Shown here piece after piece: positions 35,144-43,542 of a stretch of DNA of 64,000 nt. The position numbers were made by a program, and so were the translations under genes. The stretch is from Catenovulum maritimum (lineage in GTDB: Bacteria > Pseudomonadota > Gammaproteobacteria > Enterobacterales > Alteromonadaceae), in contig NZ_KQ130485.1 in NCBI RefSeq assembly GCF_001050375.1, forward strand, positions 1 to 64,000. Reading direction: 5' to 3'. Numbering within the stretch: the stretch's first letter is position 1; the number at the start of each line of letters is the position of its first letter. The notes below the pieces were generated by a model, which worked only from the letters and a program-made list of their open reading frames with translations, was not told the origin of the DNA and did not search any database.

Positions 35144-35971
35144 TTGTCAGAGATTGATCTAGAAGAGTTAAGGCCAACATCACATAGAAAAATTATAGAG
35201 CTTGTTGAAGAGGCAGGTATTGATATTTCTGATTGGGCAAATTTCAAAGGTGGTGCAGAAAAAGCTTCAATGAACCCTAAATATTGTTATGAGTGGTCAT
35301 TTGAAGAACGAAAAAATAATATTTTTGTATTAAACCTTTGGTTTGATAATTGTGAAATTATTGATGGTATTGTAATTCAGCAACTTAATTTAAGAAGTGA
35401 AGCCGAAGAGTTCAAAGGGATACAGAAACGCCGCGCTTTTAATATGGACTTTTCATTGCAAAATGCTGCAAGGTTAAATGCTCCAATAAGGGTTATCATG
35501 TGTGATGAAAACCCAAAACTTAAAAAGCTTGATACCAAATCTAATGCGGATAGGAGATTCCTAGATCCCATTAATTGGTATATAAAAAAGTATGGAGATA
35601 ATGGCGACTGTCTACTTCAGCGAGGGAAATTAGTCCCTGCCTTTATTGACCAGTTTTCATTTCGAGAACTAGAACCCATTCAACCCGAAAAGCAAGAAAC
35701 AACCACTACAAGCTATTCTAGAAGTAAGGCCGTTAGAGAGCAAGTGTTGGTTCGTGCTGATGGTCATTGTGAGTATTGCGGCGTAAGAGGTTTCAAAACC
35801 AAAGTTGGTTCTCTTTACCTAGAAAGCCATCATATCACCCCTCTATCTGAAGGTGGTGTAGATCACCCTAATAATGTCATTGCTTTGTGCCCTAATCACC
35901 ATAGAGAAGCTCACTATAGTGAATCTGCACTGGAACTTAGAAGCGTATTTTTGGAAAAAATTGGACAATAA
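35144..35971 (+). CDS. HNH endonuclease, probable defence nuclease
   Basis: 275 residues from a TTG at 35144 with AAAGGGA nine bases upstream. The C-terminal HNH domain (about 200-265) shows CEYCG, LYLESHHITPLSEGG, HPNNVIALCPNHHREAHY (zinc Cys pair, catalytic His, Asn and His). The N-terminal 180 residues form an unrecognised domain (starting about DISDWANFKGG). Such fusions act on foreign or modified DNA. It lies after the terminator of the restriction operon and just ahead of the last cargo gene. Confidence 0.82.
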   Translation: MSEIDLEELRPTSHRKIIELVEEAGIDISDWANFKGGAEKASMNPKYCYEWSFEERKNNIFVLNLWFDNCEIIDGIVIQQLNLRSEAEEFKGIQKRRAFNMDFSLQNAARLNAPIRVIMCDENPKLKKLDTKSNADRRFLDPINWYIKKYGDNGDCLLQRGKLVPAFIDQFSFRELEPIQPEKQETTTTSYSRSKAVREQVLVRADGHCEYCGVRGFKTKVGSLYLESHHITPLSEGGVDHPNNVIALCPNHHREAHYSESALELRSVFLEKIGQ

Positions 35972-35978
35972 TACACTT

Positions 35979-36602
35979 ATGGAAAAGTTACTTATTGGTT
36001 CAGCTGCTCTTCTTGATGAACTAAACCCAATAATTTCTTTTGGCCCAAACCAGAGTATTAAAAGGTGGGCGGGCAGTTGGGTGATGTGTGATATTGCAAT
36101 TGAACATGCTCACTCTCTACAAAACTTAATGAAGATTGGTAACTGCACTTCAGCAATATCGTTGTTACGGCTTCAATTTGATGCTTTGACAAGGTCTGTA
36201 TGGCTACTCTGGGGAGCTTCTGAGAAAAAAGTTGAGCGAATCATGCAAAACTTATCTATAAATACGGCTAATGCTGATAATGGCCTACCATCGCATGTCG
36301 AAATGATTAAGCAGATTGATGGCAAAGCACCAGCTGAAGCTACTCGAATGCTGACTGAGTTTAGAGATGTTACTTGGAAAGCTTCAAGCTCTTACGTACA
36401 CGGTGGAATTCATGCGATGAAACGACACGGTGAAGGCTATCCGTTACAGTTGTTGGAACAAATACTAGTTAATTCAAATGGATTAGTAATGTTATCAGCT
36501 GTCCATTTGGCAACAATGACGGGTAACATGCATGTTTTAAATGATATTACCCGTATTCGAGATACATACCGAAATATCTTACCAAAGCTAAATTTTAAAT
36601 AA
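35979..36602 (+). CDS. Helical DUF6988/DUF5677-like protein, unknown
   Basis: 207 residues from the ATG at 35979, seven bases after the HNH stop, so probably co-transcribed. It is all-helical; the core SAISLLRLQFDALTRSVWLLWGAS followed by SSSYVHGGIHA resembles the DUF6988/DUF5677 proteins, thought to have a HEPN-like fold. A classic HEPN RxxxxH catalytic motif is not obvious. Its stop is 60 bases from the transposon right end, making it the last cargo gene. Confidence 0.6.
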   Translation: MEKLLIGSAALLDELNPIISFGPNQSIKRWAGSWVMCDIAIEHAHSLQNLMKIGNCTSAISLLRLQFDALTRSVWLLWGASEKKVERIMQNLSINTANADNGLPSHVEMIKQIDGKAPAEATRMLTEFRDVTWKASSSYVHGGIHAMKRHGEGYPLQLLEQILVNSNGLVMLSAVHLATMTGNMHVLNDITRIRDTYRNILPKLNFK

Positions 36603-36628
36603 GTGCTATGTAGAGCCTAGTTATCAAG

Positions 36629-36662
36629 TGACTGAGAATCTTATTTCGAATGACAGATACCA
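36629..36662 (-). repeat. Right terminal inverted repeat of the Tn7-like element
   Basis: 34 bases, in plus orientation beginning TGACTGAGA and ending GATACCA, matching the left end at 26/34 positions as reverse complement. ACAG follows at 36663-36666. Confidence 0.75.
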
Positions 36663-36746
36663 ACAGCCACAAAACTGTAACAAATATGAAATACCCACCA
36701 TGTAGGATATATCTCACATCGACGTAAGACATAAACCAACAAAACC

Positions 36747-36762
36747 TGTGAGATATTGCTCA
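36747..36762. promoter_or_regulatory. Possible UvrY/VarA-type response regulator site
   Basis: TGTGAGATATTGCTCA partly fits the imperfect palindrome (TGTAAG...CTTACA type) bound by UvrY/VarA/GacA regulators upstream of csrB/csrC genes. It lies about 115 bases before the -10 of the sRNA. The match is imperfect. Confidence 0.35.
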
Positions 36763-36863
36763 AAAATTTAAATGAAAAACTAAAAAACACAATAAATACA
36801 ATTAGATATCATATCTCTCAAATTTGATTGAAAAACCATTTAGGTTAATTAGTTGTTAAAAAA

Positions 36864-36869
36864 TATAAT
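36864..36869 (+). promoter_or_regulatory. -10 element of the csrC-like sRNA
   Basis: TATAAT, a perfect -10 hexamer, a few bases before the GGA-rich transcript; a -35 is weak, as expected for an activator-dependent promoter. Confidence 0.55.
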
Positions 36870-36875
36870 CGGAGT

Positions 36876-37204
36876 AAATTTGTCCGCGTTGTTAGGAAAA
36901 CAACGTCAACAGTTAAATTAAAAACAGGATAATTTTGGTAAGGAAACTCAGTAAGGAAGCGAAAATAACAAAGTGGAAATTTAGGTTTAACATGGATGGT
37001 TAATTTGAAGTCAAGGTTGGCTACTAACCAAACTAGGAAATTATAAAGCTAGGACAGCTAATAACAATAATATTGGATATAATAATAACATTAAGGCGAG
37101 ATTGACCGGGACAGTCTTATACCACTTGGAATGTGGACTCAGAATTATCAGATAGTCGAGAGACTATCTATATCGAAGCGGCTTGGGCCGCTTTTTGTTT
37201 TTAT
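36876..37204 (+). ncRNA. csrC: CsrB/CsrC-family regulatory sRNA
   Basis: About 330 nt without an ORF holding about a dozen GGA motifs (from 36895 to 37137; one more at 36871 by the promoter). Several sit in hairpin loops: CGTTGTT-agga-AACAACG near 36888, AGCT-aggac-AGCT near 37048, CCAC-ttggaat-GTGG near 37122. It ends in an intrinsic terminator (37176-37204). Such RNAs sequester the translational repressor CsrA. In E. coli csrC lies directly before yihI, as here, which supports the name. Exact 5' end is inferred from the TATAAT at 36864. Confidence 0.85.
37176..37204 (+). terminator. Terminator of the csrC-like sRNA
   Basis: AAGCGGC (37176-37182), loop ttgg, GCCGCTT (37187-37193), then TTTGTTTTT. 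A textbook intrinsic terminator. Confidence 0.88.
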
Positions 37205-37291
37205 AATCCCCTTCTTTGCAAAATCTAATTTAACCCTACTCCAAGCTCATGCTAAAATACCTCATAATTCCTTATTCTCTAGTTGCAATTT

Positions 37292-37828
37292 ATGACCCGT
37301 ATAAAAAAATCTCGTAAAGCTGGTTCAATTATTAACAGCAAAACAGTTAAAACCCCAAAAGTGTCTAATCATGTCGAGACTAAAGCACACGGTAAAGGTC
37401 ATAAGCCTGGTAGCCGCAACTCGATAACAGCATTAAAGTCAGAACAAACTAACTCGAATCAACCTAAAGATAAGCGATTAGGCAGCAAAAAGCCTATCTC
37501 TCTAGTTGTTAATGAAACTAAAACGAATATTCCAAAAACACAGCCTAAAGCCAAACTGGTTAATGAAAATAAAGCGCCAGATCAGACCGAAAAGTGGACC
37601 TTAGAATTAGACCAATTAGAGCAGGATGAGAAACTAGCCGATTTACTTTCACGCTTTGATGATGGCGAAACATTAAACGCGAATGAAATGGCCGAGTTAA
37701 ACAAGAAAACAGATCGTCACGCCTGGTTGTTAGAAAAACTAGGCCTAGCCGAAGAAGAGCTTTCAGAAGAAGACGCTTTATTAGCTGAATTTGAAAATGC
37801 AAAATTAGATAAAGGTGATTTTGAATAA
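37292..37828 (+). CDS. yihI: Der GTPase-activating protein YihI
   Basis: 178 residues from the ATG at 37292 (MTRIKKSRKAG); the longer frame begins at a TTG without support. The N-terminal half is basic and disordered with HKPGSRNS and KRLGSKKPI, both YihI landmarks. The acidic C-terminal part has LEQDEKLADLLSRFDDGETL and DRHAWLLEKLGL. YihI stimulates GTP hydrolysis by Der, slowing late 50S ribosome assembly. It overlaps the DUF2489 gene by one base (TAATG). Confidence 0.9.
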   Translation: MTRIKKSRKAGSIINSKTVKTPKVSNHVETKAHGKGHKPGSRNSITALKSEQTNSNQPKDKRLGSKKPISLVVNETKTNIPKTQPKAKLVNENKAPDQTEKWTLELDQLEQDEKLADLLSRFDDGETLNANEMAELNKKTDRHAWLLEKLGLAEEELSEEDALLAEFENAKLDKGDFE

Positions 37829-38304
37829 TGAGTAACAGCCTACTAATCACATTAGCAATATTAGCGGTTTTAATTATTGCGGGATTAGCCTTTTATGCTG
37901 GAAAATTACTTTTCCAGCTAAAACAACAAAATTTAAAAGTAAAAGAGCATCTAGCGCAGCAAGTAGAAGCCCAAATAAAAAAAGATAAAGATTTGGTTTT
38001 CAGTATACAAACCATAGCAAAAGCCGTTTGCCAACAGCAATGCGATGTAGGAGAAGCAGCGATTAGATTATCAGTCTTATTGTCTCACCTGTCGAACGCT
38101 ATGACTGAAGACTATCCAAAACAATATCCTTCCTTACATAATTTAAATGAAAAAATTAAACACCTAGCGATACTTGAAGCAAGGAAAAAGCTAGATAAAA
38201 AGGAAAGAATGAGACAAGACTATATTCGGGTTCAAGCCGAAGCCGAATATCAAGAGCTGGTAACTGATGAAGCAGAAAGATTGTCAGACTTTAAACTAGC
38301 CTAA
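37828..38304 (+). CDS. DUF2489-family membrane-anchored protein
   Basis: 158 residues. One N-terminal transmembrane helix (about 5-28) is followed by a charged helical domain with the family pattern IAKAVCQQQCDVGEAAIRLSVLL and LHNLNEKIKHL. Function unknown. It starts inside the yihI stop (TAATG), and this pairing with yihI is common in related marine bacteria, so they are probably one operon. Confidence 0.85.
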   Translation: MSNSLLITLAILAVLIIAGLAFYAGKLLFQLKQQNLKVKEHLAQQVEAQIKKDKDLVFSIQTIAKAVCQQQCDVGEAAIRLSVLLSHLSNAMTEDYPKQYPSLHNLNEKIKHLAILEARKKLDKKERMRQDYIRVQAEAEYQELVTDEAERLSDFKLA

Positions 38305-38310
38305 TATTTT

Positions 38311-38338
38311 TTAGGCATATCTAAACCGATATGCCTAA
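38311..38338 (+). terminator. Hairpin after the DUF2489 gene
   Basis: An 11-bp perfect stem (TTAGGCATATC at 38311-38321, GATATGCCTAA at 38328-38338) with a 6-base loop, seven bases after the stop codon. The T tail is interrupted, so termination may be partial. Confidence 0.6.
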
Positions 38339-38522
38339 TCTTCTTTCACCCTAGACTTCCCGCCTAAAAACTCAAATAATCAAACAAAGATCTTAGCAAG
38401 ATAACCAAGTACAAACTAAACTAAGTCCATAACAATTATTTTGGGAAAGGATAAATTACTCAACTCGGATTTAGGTTACTTTACCCCTGTATATAATCTA
38501 GCTTAGGCTTAATACTCATCAC

Positions 38523-40139
38523 ATGGACTCAGTTATGGCGAATTTAGATCACGATGTAATTCAACTTGGTTTGCAGTTAAGAGCTCAAGGTCAATTTGTT
38601 GATCGCCAAGTGTTATCAGAGCACTTCTCACCAGAAAAGGCACAGCAGTGCTTCCAGATTTGGCAACATCACTTAGAACAACTAAATATGAACCAAAGGG
38701 CTTTATTGCCAGATAGCCTTTCAAATAAATTATCTTCGACTTTTCAGAGCATTTTAACTGAGATAGAAAAGCAAAATACCGAGCTCACTCGGCAAGCAGA
38801 ATTAAAGTTAGAACAACTACACCAAAACATGGCAACTCAAACAAGCCAACAGTTTGCTAAACAAACCGAATTAACAATTGAGATAAAAAAGCTAAGGGCA
38901 GAGCTCAAGCAAAAGCAGAGTAACTTAACTGAAAATCAAAAGCAGTTAGACCAAACGTTTTCGCAAGCCGATCAAAGCCGTCATTTATTAGATCAAAAAG
39001 AAGAAGAAAACCGCAGCTTATGGCGCCAACTCGAAGGAGCTAAAAGTGAAATAGAAACTTATAAGATCCAATTAAGTGATGCACTAGTCGGTCAACAAGA
39101 GGCAAGCACGACAGAGAAACGTTTAGCACAAAAGAAAGAAGAGAACTTAACCGCTGAAATTGAAACTTATAAAGCAGAAACCCAAAATTTACAGCAGCAA
39201 GTGGCGCAATACAAACAACAAATTCAATTACTACAAGAAAGCCAAGATAAAGAAAAAAACAATGCCCTTGAAAGCGATCACAGGCTTCATTCAAGACTAA
39301 AAGAAAGCGAAGCTCAGCTAGCCAGACATATAGCGGAAAGTGCAAATTTAGAAGCGGAACTAGAAGCGTTTCAGCAAAACAAACACAAGGAAGTTTCTAA
39401 GCTGAAATCAGAGCTAAGTGCTGCTCACATAGAGATAATGGATAAAAATAAAAACTTAGAAAGCTTAACCATTCAACTTGCTGAGTTAAAAAATAAAACA
39501 GAAGAGCGCCAACATATAGATAAAGAGAAGTTAGAGACTCAAGCGGATAAGTTAGCGGAACAAAATAAAGAACTACAATTTAAAGATTCAACCATTGCTG
39601 AATTAGAGAGTAAGAATCAACAACTAACGAATGAATTTAGACTGCAAATAGACTTAAAATCAAGAGAAATAGACCAACTAAAACAAGAGCATAAACATCA
39701 AAAAAATGATTTCGCACAACAAACAGAGCAACTTAAAAGACAAATAACCCAACTTGAAACAGCTCATGAATACAAACAAAGAGATTCAGCAAGCTTAATT
39801 GAAAGTTACAAGCAAGAAGCTAAGAATAAACAAGAATTAATCAAACAAACTGAAATTCAAATTTCAGAATTAAAAGCTGAGTTAGCAAACCTCAGCAATA
39901 AGTTAGACAACCAAATAGATACGAGTAAAAAACTAAACGATAAACTGGAACAAGTTAAAGATAAAAATTTGAACGATGCCAGCATCGCGCGTCAAACCAT
40001 CAAAGTGCTTAGAGAAGACTTACAAAAAGTACAATCTGAATACGACAACTTTAAACAAAATAGCCAGCAGAATTTAATGGAATACAAACTCAAGTTTGAA
40101 TATGCCGAAAAACAATTAAGACAAACAGAGGAGAACTGA
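38523..40139 (+). CDS. Long coiled-coil protein, unknown
   Basis: 538 residues. The first 70 residues are globular (LGLQLRAQGQFVDRQVLSEHF). The remainder is almost uninterrupted coiled coil, rich in Glu, Gln, Lys and Leu, from about 80 to the end. No signal peptide or membrane helix is seen, so it is cytosolic. An internal ATG at 38535 is an alternative start. It may be a scaffold or a KfrA/SMC-like DNA-organising protein, but no signature is present. The stop overlaps the next gene (TGATG), indicating coupling. Confidence 0.7.
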   Translation: MDSVMANLDHDVIQLGLQLRAQGQFVDRQVLSEHFSPEKAQQCFQIWQHHLEQLNMNQRALLPDSLSNKLSSTFQSILTEIEKQNTELTRQAELKLEQLHQNMATQTSQQFAKQTELTIEIKKLRAELKQKQSNLTENQKQLDQTFSQADQSRHLLDQKEEENRSLWRQLEGAKSEIETYKIQLSDALVGQQEASTTEKRLAQKKEENLTAEIETYKAETQNLQQQVAQYKQQIQLLQESQDKEKNNALESDHRLHSRLKESEAQLARHIAESANLEAELEAFQQNKHKEVSKLKSELSAAHIEIMDKNKNLESLTIQLAELKNKTEERQHIDKEKLETQADKLAEQNKELQFKDSTIAELESKNQQLTNEFRLQIDLKSREIDQLKQEHKHQKNDFAQQTEQLKRQITQLETAHEYKQRDSASLIESYKQEAKNKQELIKQTEIQISELKAELANLSNKLDNQIDTSKKLNDKLEQVKDKNLNDASIARQTIKVLREDLQKVQSEYDNFKQNSQQNLMEYKLKFEYAEKQLRQTEEN

Positions 40140-40462
40140 TGCAAGAATTAGATGAGTGGCCATGTGTTTATACAGACTATAATTCGATTACTATCCATTG
40201 TATAAAAGGCTTGCTCACTCAACAAGGCATTGAAACCAAGCTAATAGGAGAAGCCCTTTCAGGTGCTAGTGGTGAAATACCTATAACAGAAACAGAAATA
40301 AAATTACTCGTCTTCCATACAAAATTTACTCAAGCGAAAGATTTAGTTCATAAATTTGAGACGAATGCAGAATCTAGCTGGTTTTGTCGTCAATGTGACG
40401 AAGAAAACTCTGGAACATTTGAAATTTGTTGGCAATGCGGTCATGATCCAGCAACTGAATAG
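40139..40462 (+). CDS. DUF2007-type protein with C-terminal zinc ribbon
   Basis: 107 residues. The N-terminal part resembles DUF2007 (putative signal-transducing) with VYTDYNSITIHCIKGLLTQQGI and LLVFHTKFTQAKDLV. The C-terminus is a RanBP2-like zinc finger: WFCRQCDEENSGTFEICWQCGHD, which I cite in part (WFCRQC ... ICWQCG). The partner is unknown. It is translationally coupled to the coiled-coil gene. Confidence 0.75.
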   Translation: MQELDEWPCVYTDYNSITIHCIKGLLTQQGIETKLIGEALSGASGEIPITETEIKLLVFHTKFTQAKDLVHKFETNAESSWFCRQCDEENSGTFEICWQCGHDPATE

Positions 40463-40477
40463 AATATAAAGAATAAT

Positions 40478-41065
40478 ATGAATAAACCCTCTACCTTTGC
40501 ACGAATTAGAGCATTAAATGCTCGCCAACAAATCGCTTTCAATTTAATGCTAATTGAACGCATGTTGCCAAATTATCAGCTGTTTTCCGAATTGAGCCAA
40601 CAAGGCGATCCTAAAGTCCTCAAGAATATTACAGAGCTACTTTGGCAATGGTTGTACACGCCCAAATTTAAAATAGATGTAAATCTACAACAGCAAAAAA
40701 TTGAAGAAGTTATACCTGCAACTCAAGACTCGGATGGTATAGGAGCATTTGCGGCCGTTGATGCGGCAATGGCGCTAGTGTCTAACTTAGCTTTGTTAGA
40801 GGAGTCTGAATTTAAACACAAAGAAGCCGTTTACATCTCAATCATATCTCAGGGCACAATTGAGCGAATGTTGATCATGTCAGGTGAAGCTGAACATAGT
40901 AAAGAAGCGCTAGAAAATCCTCATATGATATGGGAAATAGATACGCAGAATGAATTTTTAGATAGCGTAGAGAAAATAAAAAAATTCGAGAAACATCATC
41001 ACAAAGAGTTGAAAAGCCAAGCGCTAGCTGATGGTGTAACCAACTTAGGCGTCGAAATAGAATAA
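40478..41065 (+). CDS. yjaG: YjaG-family (DUF416) protein
   Basis: 195 residues, all helical. The N-terminus ARIRALNARQQIAFNLMLIERMLPNY and the centre GIGAFAAVDAAMALVSNLALL match the DUF416/YjaG family. The function is not established. It lies 15 bases after the DUF2007 gene and ends in a palindromic terminator, so it closes this small operon. Confidence 0.85.
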   Translation: MNKPSTFARIRALNARQQIAFNLMLIERMLPNYQLFSELSQQGDPKVLKNITELLWQWLYTPKFKIDVNLQQQKIEEVIPATQDSDGIGAFAAVDAAMALVSNLALLEESEFKHKEAVYISIISQGTIERMLIMSGEAEHSKEALENPHMIWEIDTQNEFLDSVEKIKKFEKHHHKELKSQALADGVTNLGVEIE

Positions 41066-41100
41066 ACTCCCAGATATAAACTCAAGCCAAAACAAAATAA

Positions 41101-41128
41101 AAAATGTGAATTAATTCACATTTTTTAT
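41101..41128. terminator. Palindromic terminator after yjaG
   Basis: A 24-base perfect palindrome (AAAATGTGAATT, AATTCACATTTT; 41101-41124) followed by TTATTTATT. Functional in the plus direction, with an A run on the other side. Confidence 0.7.
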
Positions 41129-41217
41129 TTATTCTGGTTAAATTCAGTGCAATAAATTAACTTAAGTATAATACTGGACACCACCAAGACATAATATGTC
41201 ATCAATAAGGAATCAAA

Positions 41218-42159
41218 ATGGAATTAATATTTGAATACATCTTTACTATCCCATTTGCAGCATTTGCATTTGCGATTATCACATTAAAATCATCAATTAA
41301 ATTTGTCCCACAAAATAGAGCTTGGATAATTGAACGATTTGGTAAATATCAATCAACCAAAGAAGCCGGCTTAAACTTTATTATCCCTTTTATCGATCAA
41401 ATATCTGCCGATAGATCATTAAAAGAGCAAGCCTTTGATGTCCCTAGTCAAGCGGCTATCACTAAAGACAATATCTCTTTGACTGTAGATGGCGTTTTAT
41501 ATTTTAGAGTGCTAGACCCATATAAAGCGACTTACGGCGTTGAAGATTATGTATTTGCTGTCACCCAATTAGCCCAAACTACAATGCGTTCAGAAATCGG
41601 TAAAATAGATCTGGATAAAACCTTTGAAGAAAGAGACATGCTTAACTCAAAAATTGTAACTTCAATAAACGAAGCGGCAGAGTCTTGGGGCGTAGCTGTA
41701 CTCAGATATGAAATTAAAGATATTACACCGCCGCATTCTATTATGAACTCGATGGAATCTCAGATGAAAGCTGAGCGAGAACGTAGAGCCAAAATTTTAG
41801 AATCTGAAGGTGAAAAGCAAGCTGCAATCAACATAGCAGAAGGTGAAAAACAAGCCCGAGTTTTAGCCGCCGAAGCAGAAAAGCAAGAGCAAGTATTAGC
41901 CGCTGAAGGTGAAGCAAAAGCGATAGTCTCAGTCGCAGATGCGCAAGCGCAAGCACTAAAAGTTGTTGGTGATGCAGCTGCAACAGACGAAGGCCAAAAA
42001 GCGATTCAACTCGACTTAGCAAGTAAAGCAATTGCCGCTAAACACGCCATTGCTAAAGAGTCTAGTGTTGTTTTATTACCTGACAGTGCAACAGACGCTG
42101 GCTCTATCGTTGCTCAAGCAACAACTATTATAAATGCATTAAACCACGGTAAAGGCTAA
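41218..42159 (+). CDS. Slipin/stomatin-like SPFH membrane protein
   Basis: 313 residues. An N-terminal membrane segment is followed by the SPFH/band-7 domain (VPQNRAWIIERFGKYQ, LTVDGVLYFRVLDP) and an Ala/Glu-rich coiled coil (about 190-245). The pattern fits the paraslipin type. It organises membrane microdomains and is nearly always paired with an NfeD-type partner, which is the next gene, overlapping by one base. Confidence 0.92.
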   Translation: MELIFEYIFTIPFAAFAFAIITLKSSIKFVPQNRAWIIERFGKYQSTKEAGLNFIIPFIDQISADRSLKEQAFDVPSQAAITKDNISLTVDGVLYFRVLDPYKATYGVEDYVFAVTQLAQTTMRSEIGKIDLDKTFEERDMLNSKIVTSINEAAESWGVAVLRYEIKDITPPHSIMNSMESQMKAERERRAKILESEGEKQAAINIAEGEKQARVLAAEAEKQEQVLAAEGEAKAIVSVADAQAQALKVVGDAAATDEGQKAIQLDLASKAIAAKHAIAKESSVVLLPDSATDAGSIVAQATTIINALNHGKG

Positions 42160-42623
42160 TGATAGATTTAATCTCAAACCATTTAGCAGAATCTCTCATA
42201 GCATTAGGGATTCTATTCCTAACGATTGAAGTTGTGATTCTCGGCTTTTCGACTTTTATATTATTTTTCTTAGGTTTGTCTTTAGTATTAACAGGCAGCG
42301 CTATCTGGATCGGGCTATTGCCAGAGACTTTAGCCAGCATATTATTATCGAACGCGATAATCACAACGTTAATGACATTCTTGTTATGGCAGCCGTTGAA
42401 AAATATGCAAAACCGAACCGAGAAAAAGGAAGTGAAAAGCGACTTTGTTGGGGTTAAATTTTTTGTTGACCAAGAAGTAAACCTAGAAGGCAATTGCCAG
42501 CACAAATATTCTGGTATTACTTGGAAAGTAAAAAGCCAAACACCAATTTCAGCAGGTAACGAAGTAGAAGTTATCAAAGCTGAGGTTGGCACACTTTGGG
42601 TACAAACAGTCAATCAAGCATAA
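42159..42623 (+). CDS. NfeD-like membrane protein, slipin partner
   Basis: 154 residues. Two or three N-terminal membrane helices (about 8-80) precede a C-terminal OB-fold (SPISAGNEVEVIKAEVGTLWVQ-like end, read QTPISAGNEVEVIKAEVGTL). This is the short NfeD1b form without the protease domain. It starts in the slipin stop codon (TAATG). Confidence 0.88.
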   Translation: MIDLISNHLAESLIALGILFLTIEVVILGFSTFILFFLGLSLVLTGSAIWIGLLPETLASILLSNAIITTLMTFLLWQPLKNMQNRTEKKEVKSDFVGVKFFVDQEVNLEGNCQHKYSGITWKVKSQTPISAGNEVEVIKAEVGTLWVQTVNQA

Positions 42624-42633
42624 GGATATAAAT

Positions 42634-43458
42634 ATGTTTAAAAAATTAAAATTAATTTGCTTAGCATCAATACTTTTACCAACTTTAAGCATTGCTGCGA
42701 CAACAGACAAATCAGCACTAATCGAAAAAGTAATTCAAGTTTCGGGCATAGAACGTAGTATTTCAAGCTTACCTGAACAACTTCAAGCGCAAGCTTTACA
42801 ACAAAAGCCTTACGCCAAAAATCCGAAAATAGTCGATACGGTGACGCAAATTTTAGTCGCTTCATTTGATCAACATAAAGCGAAACAAACTATCGTTGAA
42901 ACCTTCAATAATGGGATGAGTTTAGCTGAATTACAAAAAATTGAAGGATGGATCGAGTCAGATCTAGGTTCGCGCATTGCAAAAGCAGAAACCAAATCAT
43001 CCAACCCAGCGGCAATCCAAGATATGCAAATGTTTGCTATGGGGTTTCAATCTAACCCACCAGCGGCAGACAGGATTCAAGCGGTACAAAACTTTGTCCA
43101 AACTTCAAAATTAACTGAAGCCGCTATGGGCATGGTAGAGCAAATATTACGTGCAACCTTATCTGGTTTAGACGCATTTAATGAGCAGCCAAATTCTCAG
43201 AATGTTGAAAAAGCCATTAGCCAAATGAAAGGCATGATGCAACAGATGGTTTGGCAACAAATGATTTTAATGTCTCATTACACTTATCAAGATTTTTCTG
43301 TGACGGAAATAAATCAATATTCACAATATTTAGCGACGCCGGAAGGTGAAAAATACCTTAAAACAGGCATACAAGCCGTTACTAACAGCATTGCTGAAAT
43401 GATGGCTACAGCGGTTCCGTTAATCAAAGAAGCAGCTGAAAACGCTAAGAATAGCTAA
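42634..43458 (+). CDS. Periplasmic helical protein, DUF2059-like, unknown
   Basis: 274 residues from the ATG at 42634, with AAGGA upstream; the longer frame into the nfeD-like gene is unlikely. A signal peptide ends SIAA at about residue 21. The rest is helical with a repeated arrangement, each part containing a (L/S)xAELQKIEGW or YQDFSVTEINQY element, similar to two DUF2059-like repeats. Role unknown. It follows the slipin operon and is closed by a strong terminator. Confidence 0.75.
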   Translation: MFKKLKLICLASILLPTLSIAATTDKSALIEKVIQVSGIERSISSLPEQLQAQALQQKPYAKNPKIVDTVTQILVASFDQHKAKQTIVETFNNGMSLAELQKIEGWIESDLGSRIAKAETKSSNPAAIQDMQMFAMGFQSNPPAADRIQAVQNFVQTSKLTEAAMGMVEQILRATLSGLDAFNEQPNSQNVEKAISQMKGMMQQMVWQQMILMSHYTYQDFSVTEINQYSQYLATPEGEKYLKTGIQAVTNSIAEMMATAVPLIKEAAENAKNS

Positions 43459-43488
43459 TAAGCTTATTTTTCAGTTTAGCTTTTTACC

Positions 43489-43528
43489 AACGACGATTAA
43501 ACTATGAGTTTAATCGTCGTTTTATTTT
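43489..43528 (+). terminator. Intrinsic terminator
   Basis: A 14-bp perfect stem (AACGACGATTAAAC at 43489-43502, GTTTAATCGTCGTT at 43508-43521), 5-base loop, then TTATTTT. Confidence 0.88.
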
Positions 43529-43542
43529 AGGTGTTTAATTAA

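Larger units (their letters stand above)
18056..36662. mobile_element. Tn7-like transposon with defence cargo, 18.6 kb
   Basis: The outermost 34 bases of the two ends match at 26 positions in inverted orientation without gaps. The left end reads TGGTAATTGACTTTCGG and the right end, reversed, TGGTATCTGTCATTCGA; both share TCTCAGTCA at positions 26-34. Similarity stops abruptly outside TG/CA. ACAG flanks both ends (18052-18055 and 36663-36666); AACAG is shared if the right end is moved one base. The only recombination genes inside are tniQ-tnsC-tnsB-tnsA. Cargo covers 23.4-36.6 kb. The flanks are cytochrome c4 and a csrC-like RNA gene. Confidence 0.8.

Noticed and set aside
36603-36870. Retron or other ncRNA before the csrC-like gene
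   Set aside because: No reverse transcriptase in the window; the DNA is explained by the transposon end and the sRNA upstream region.
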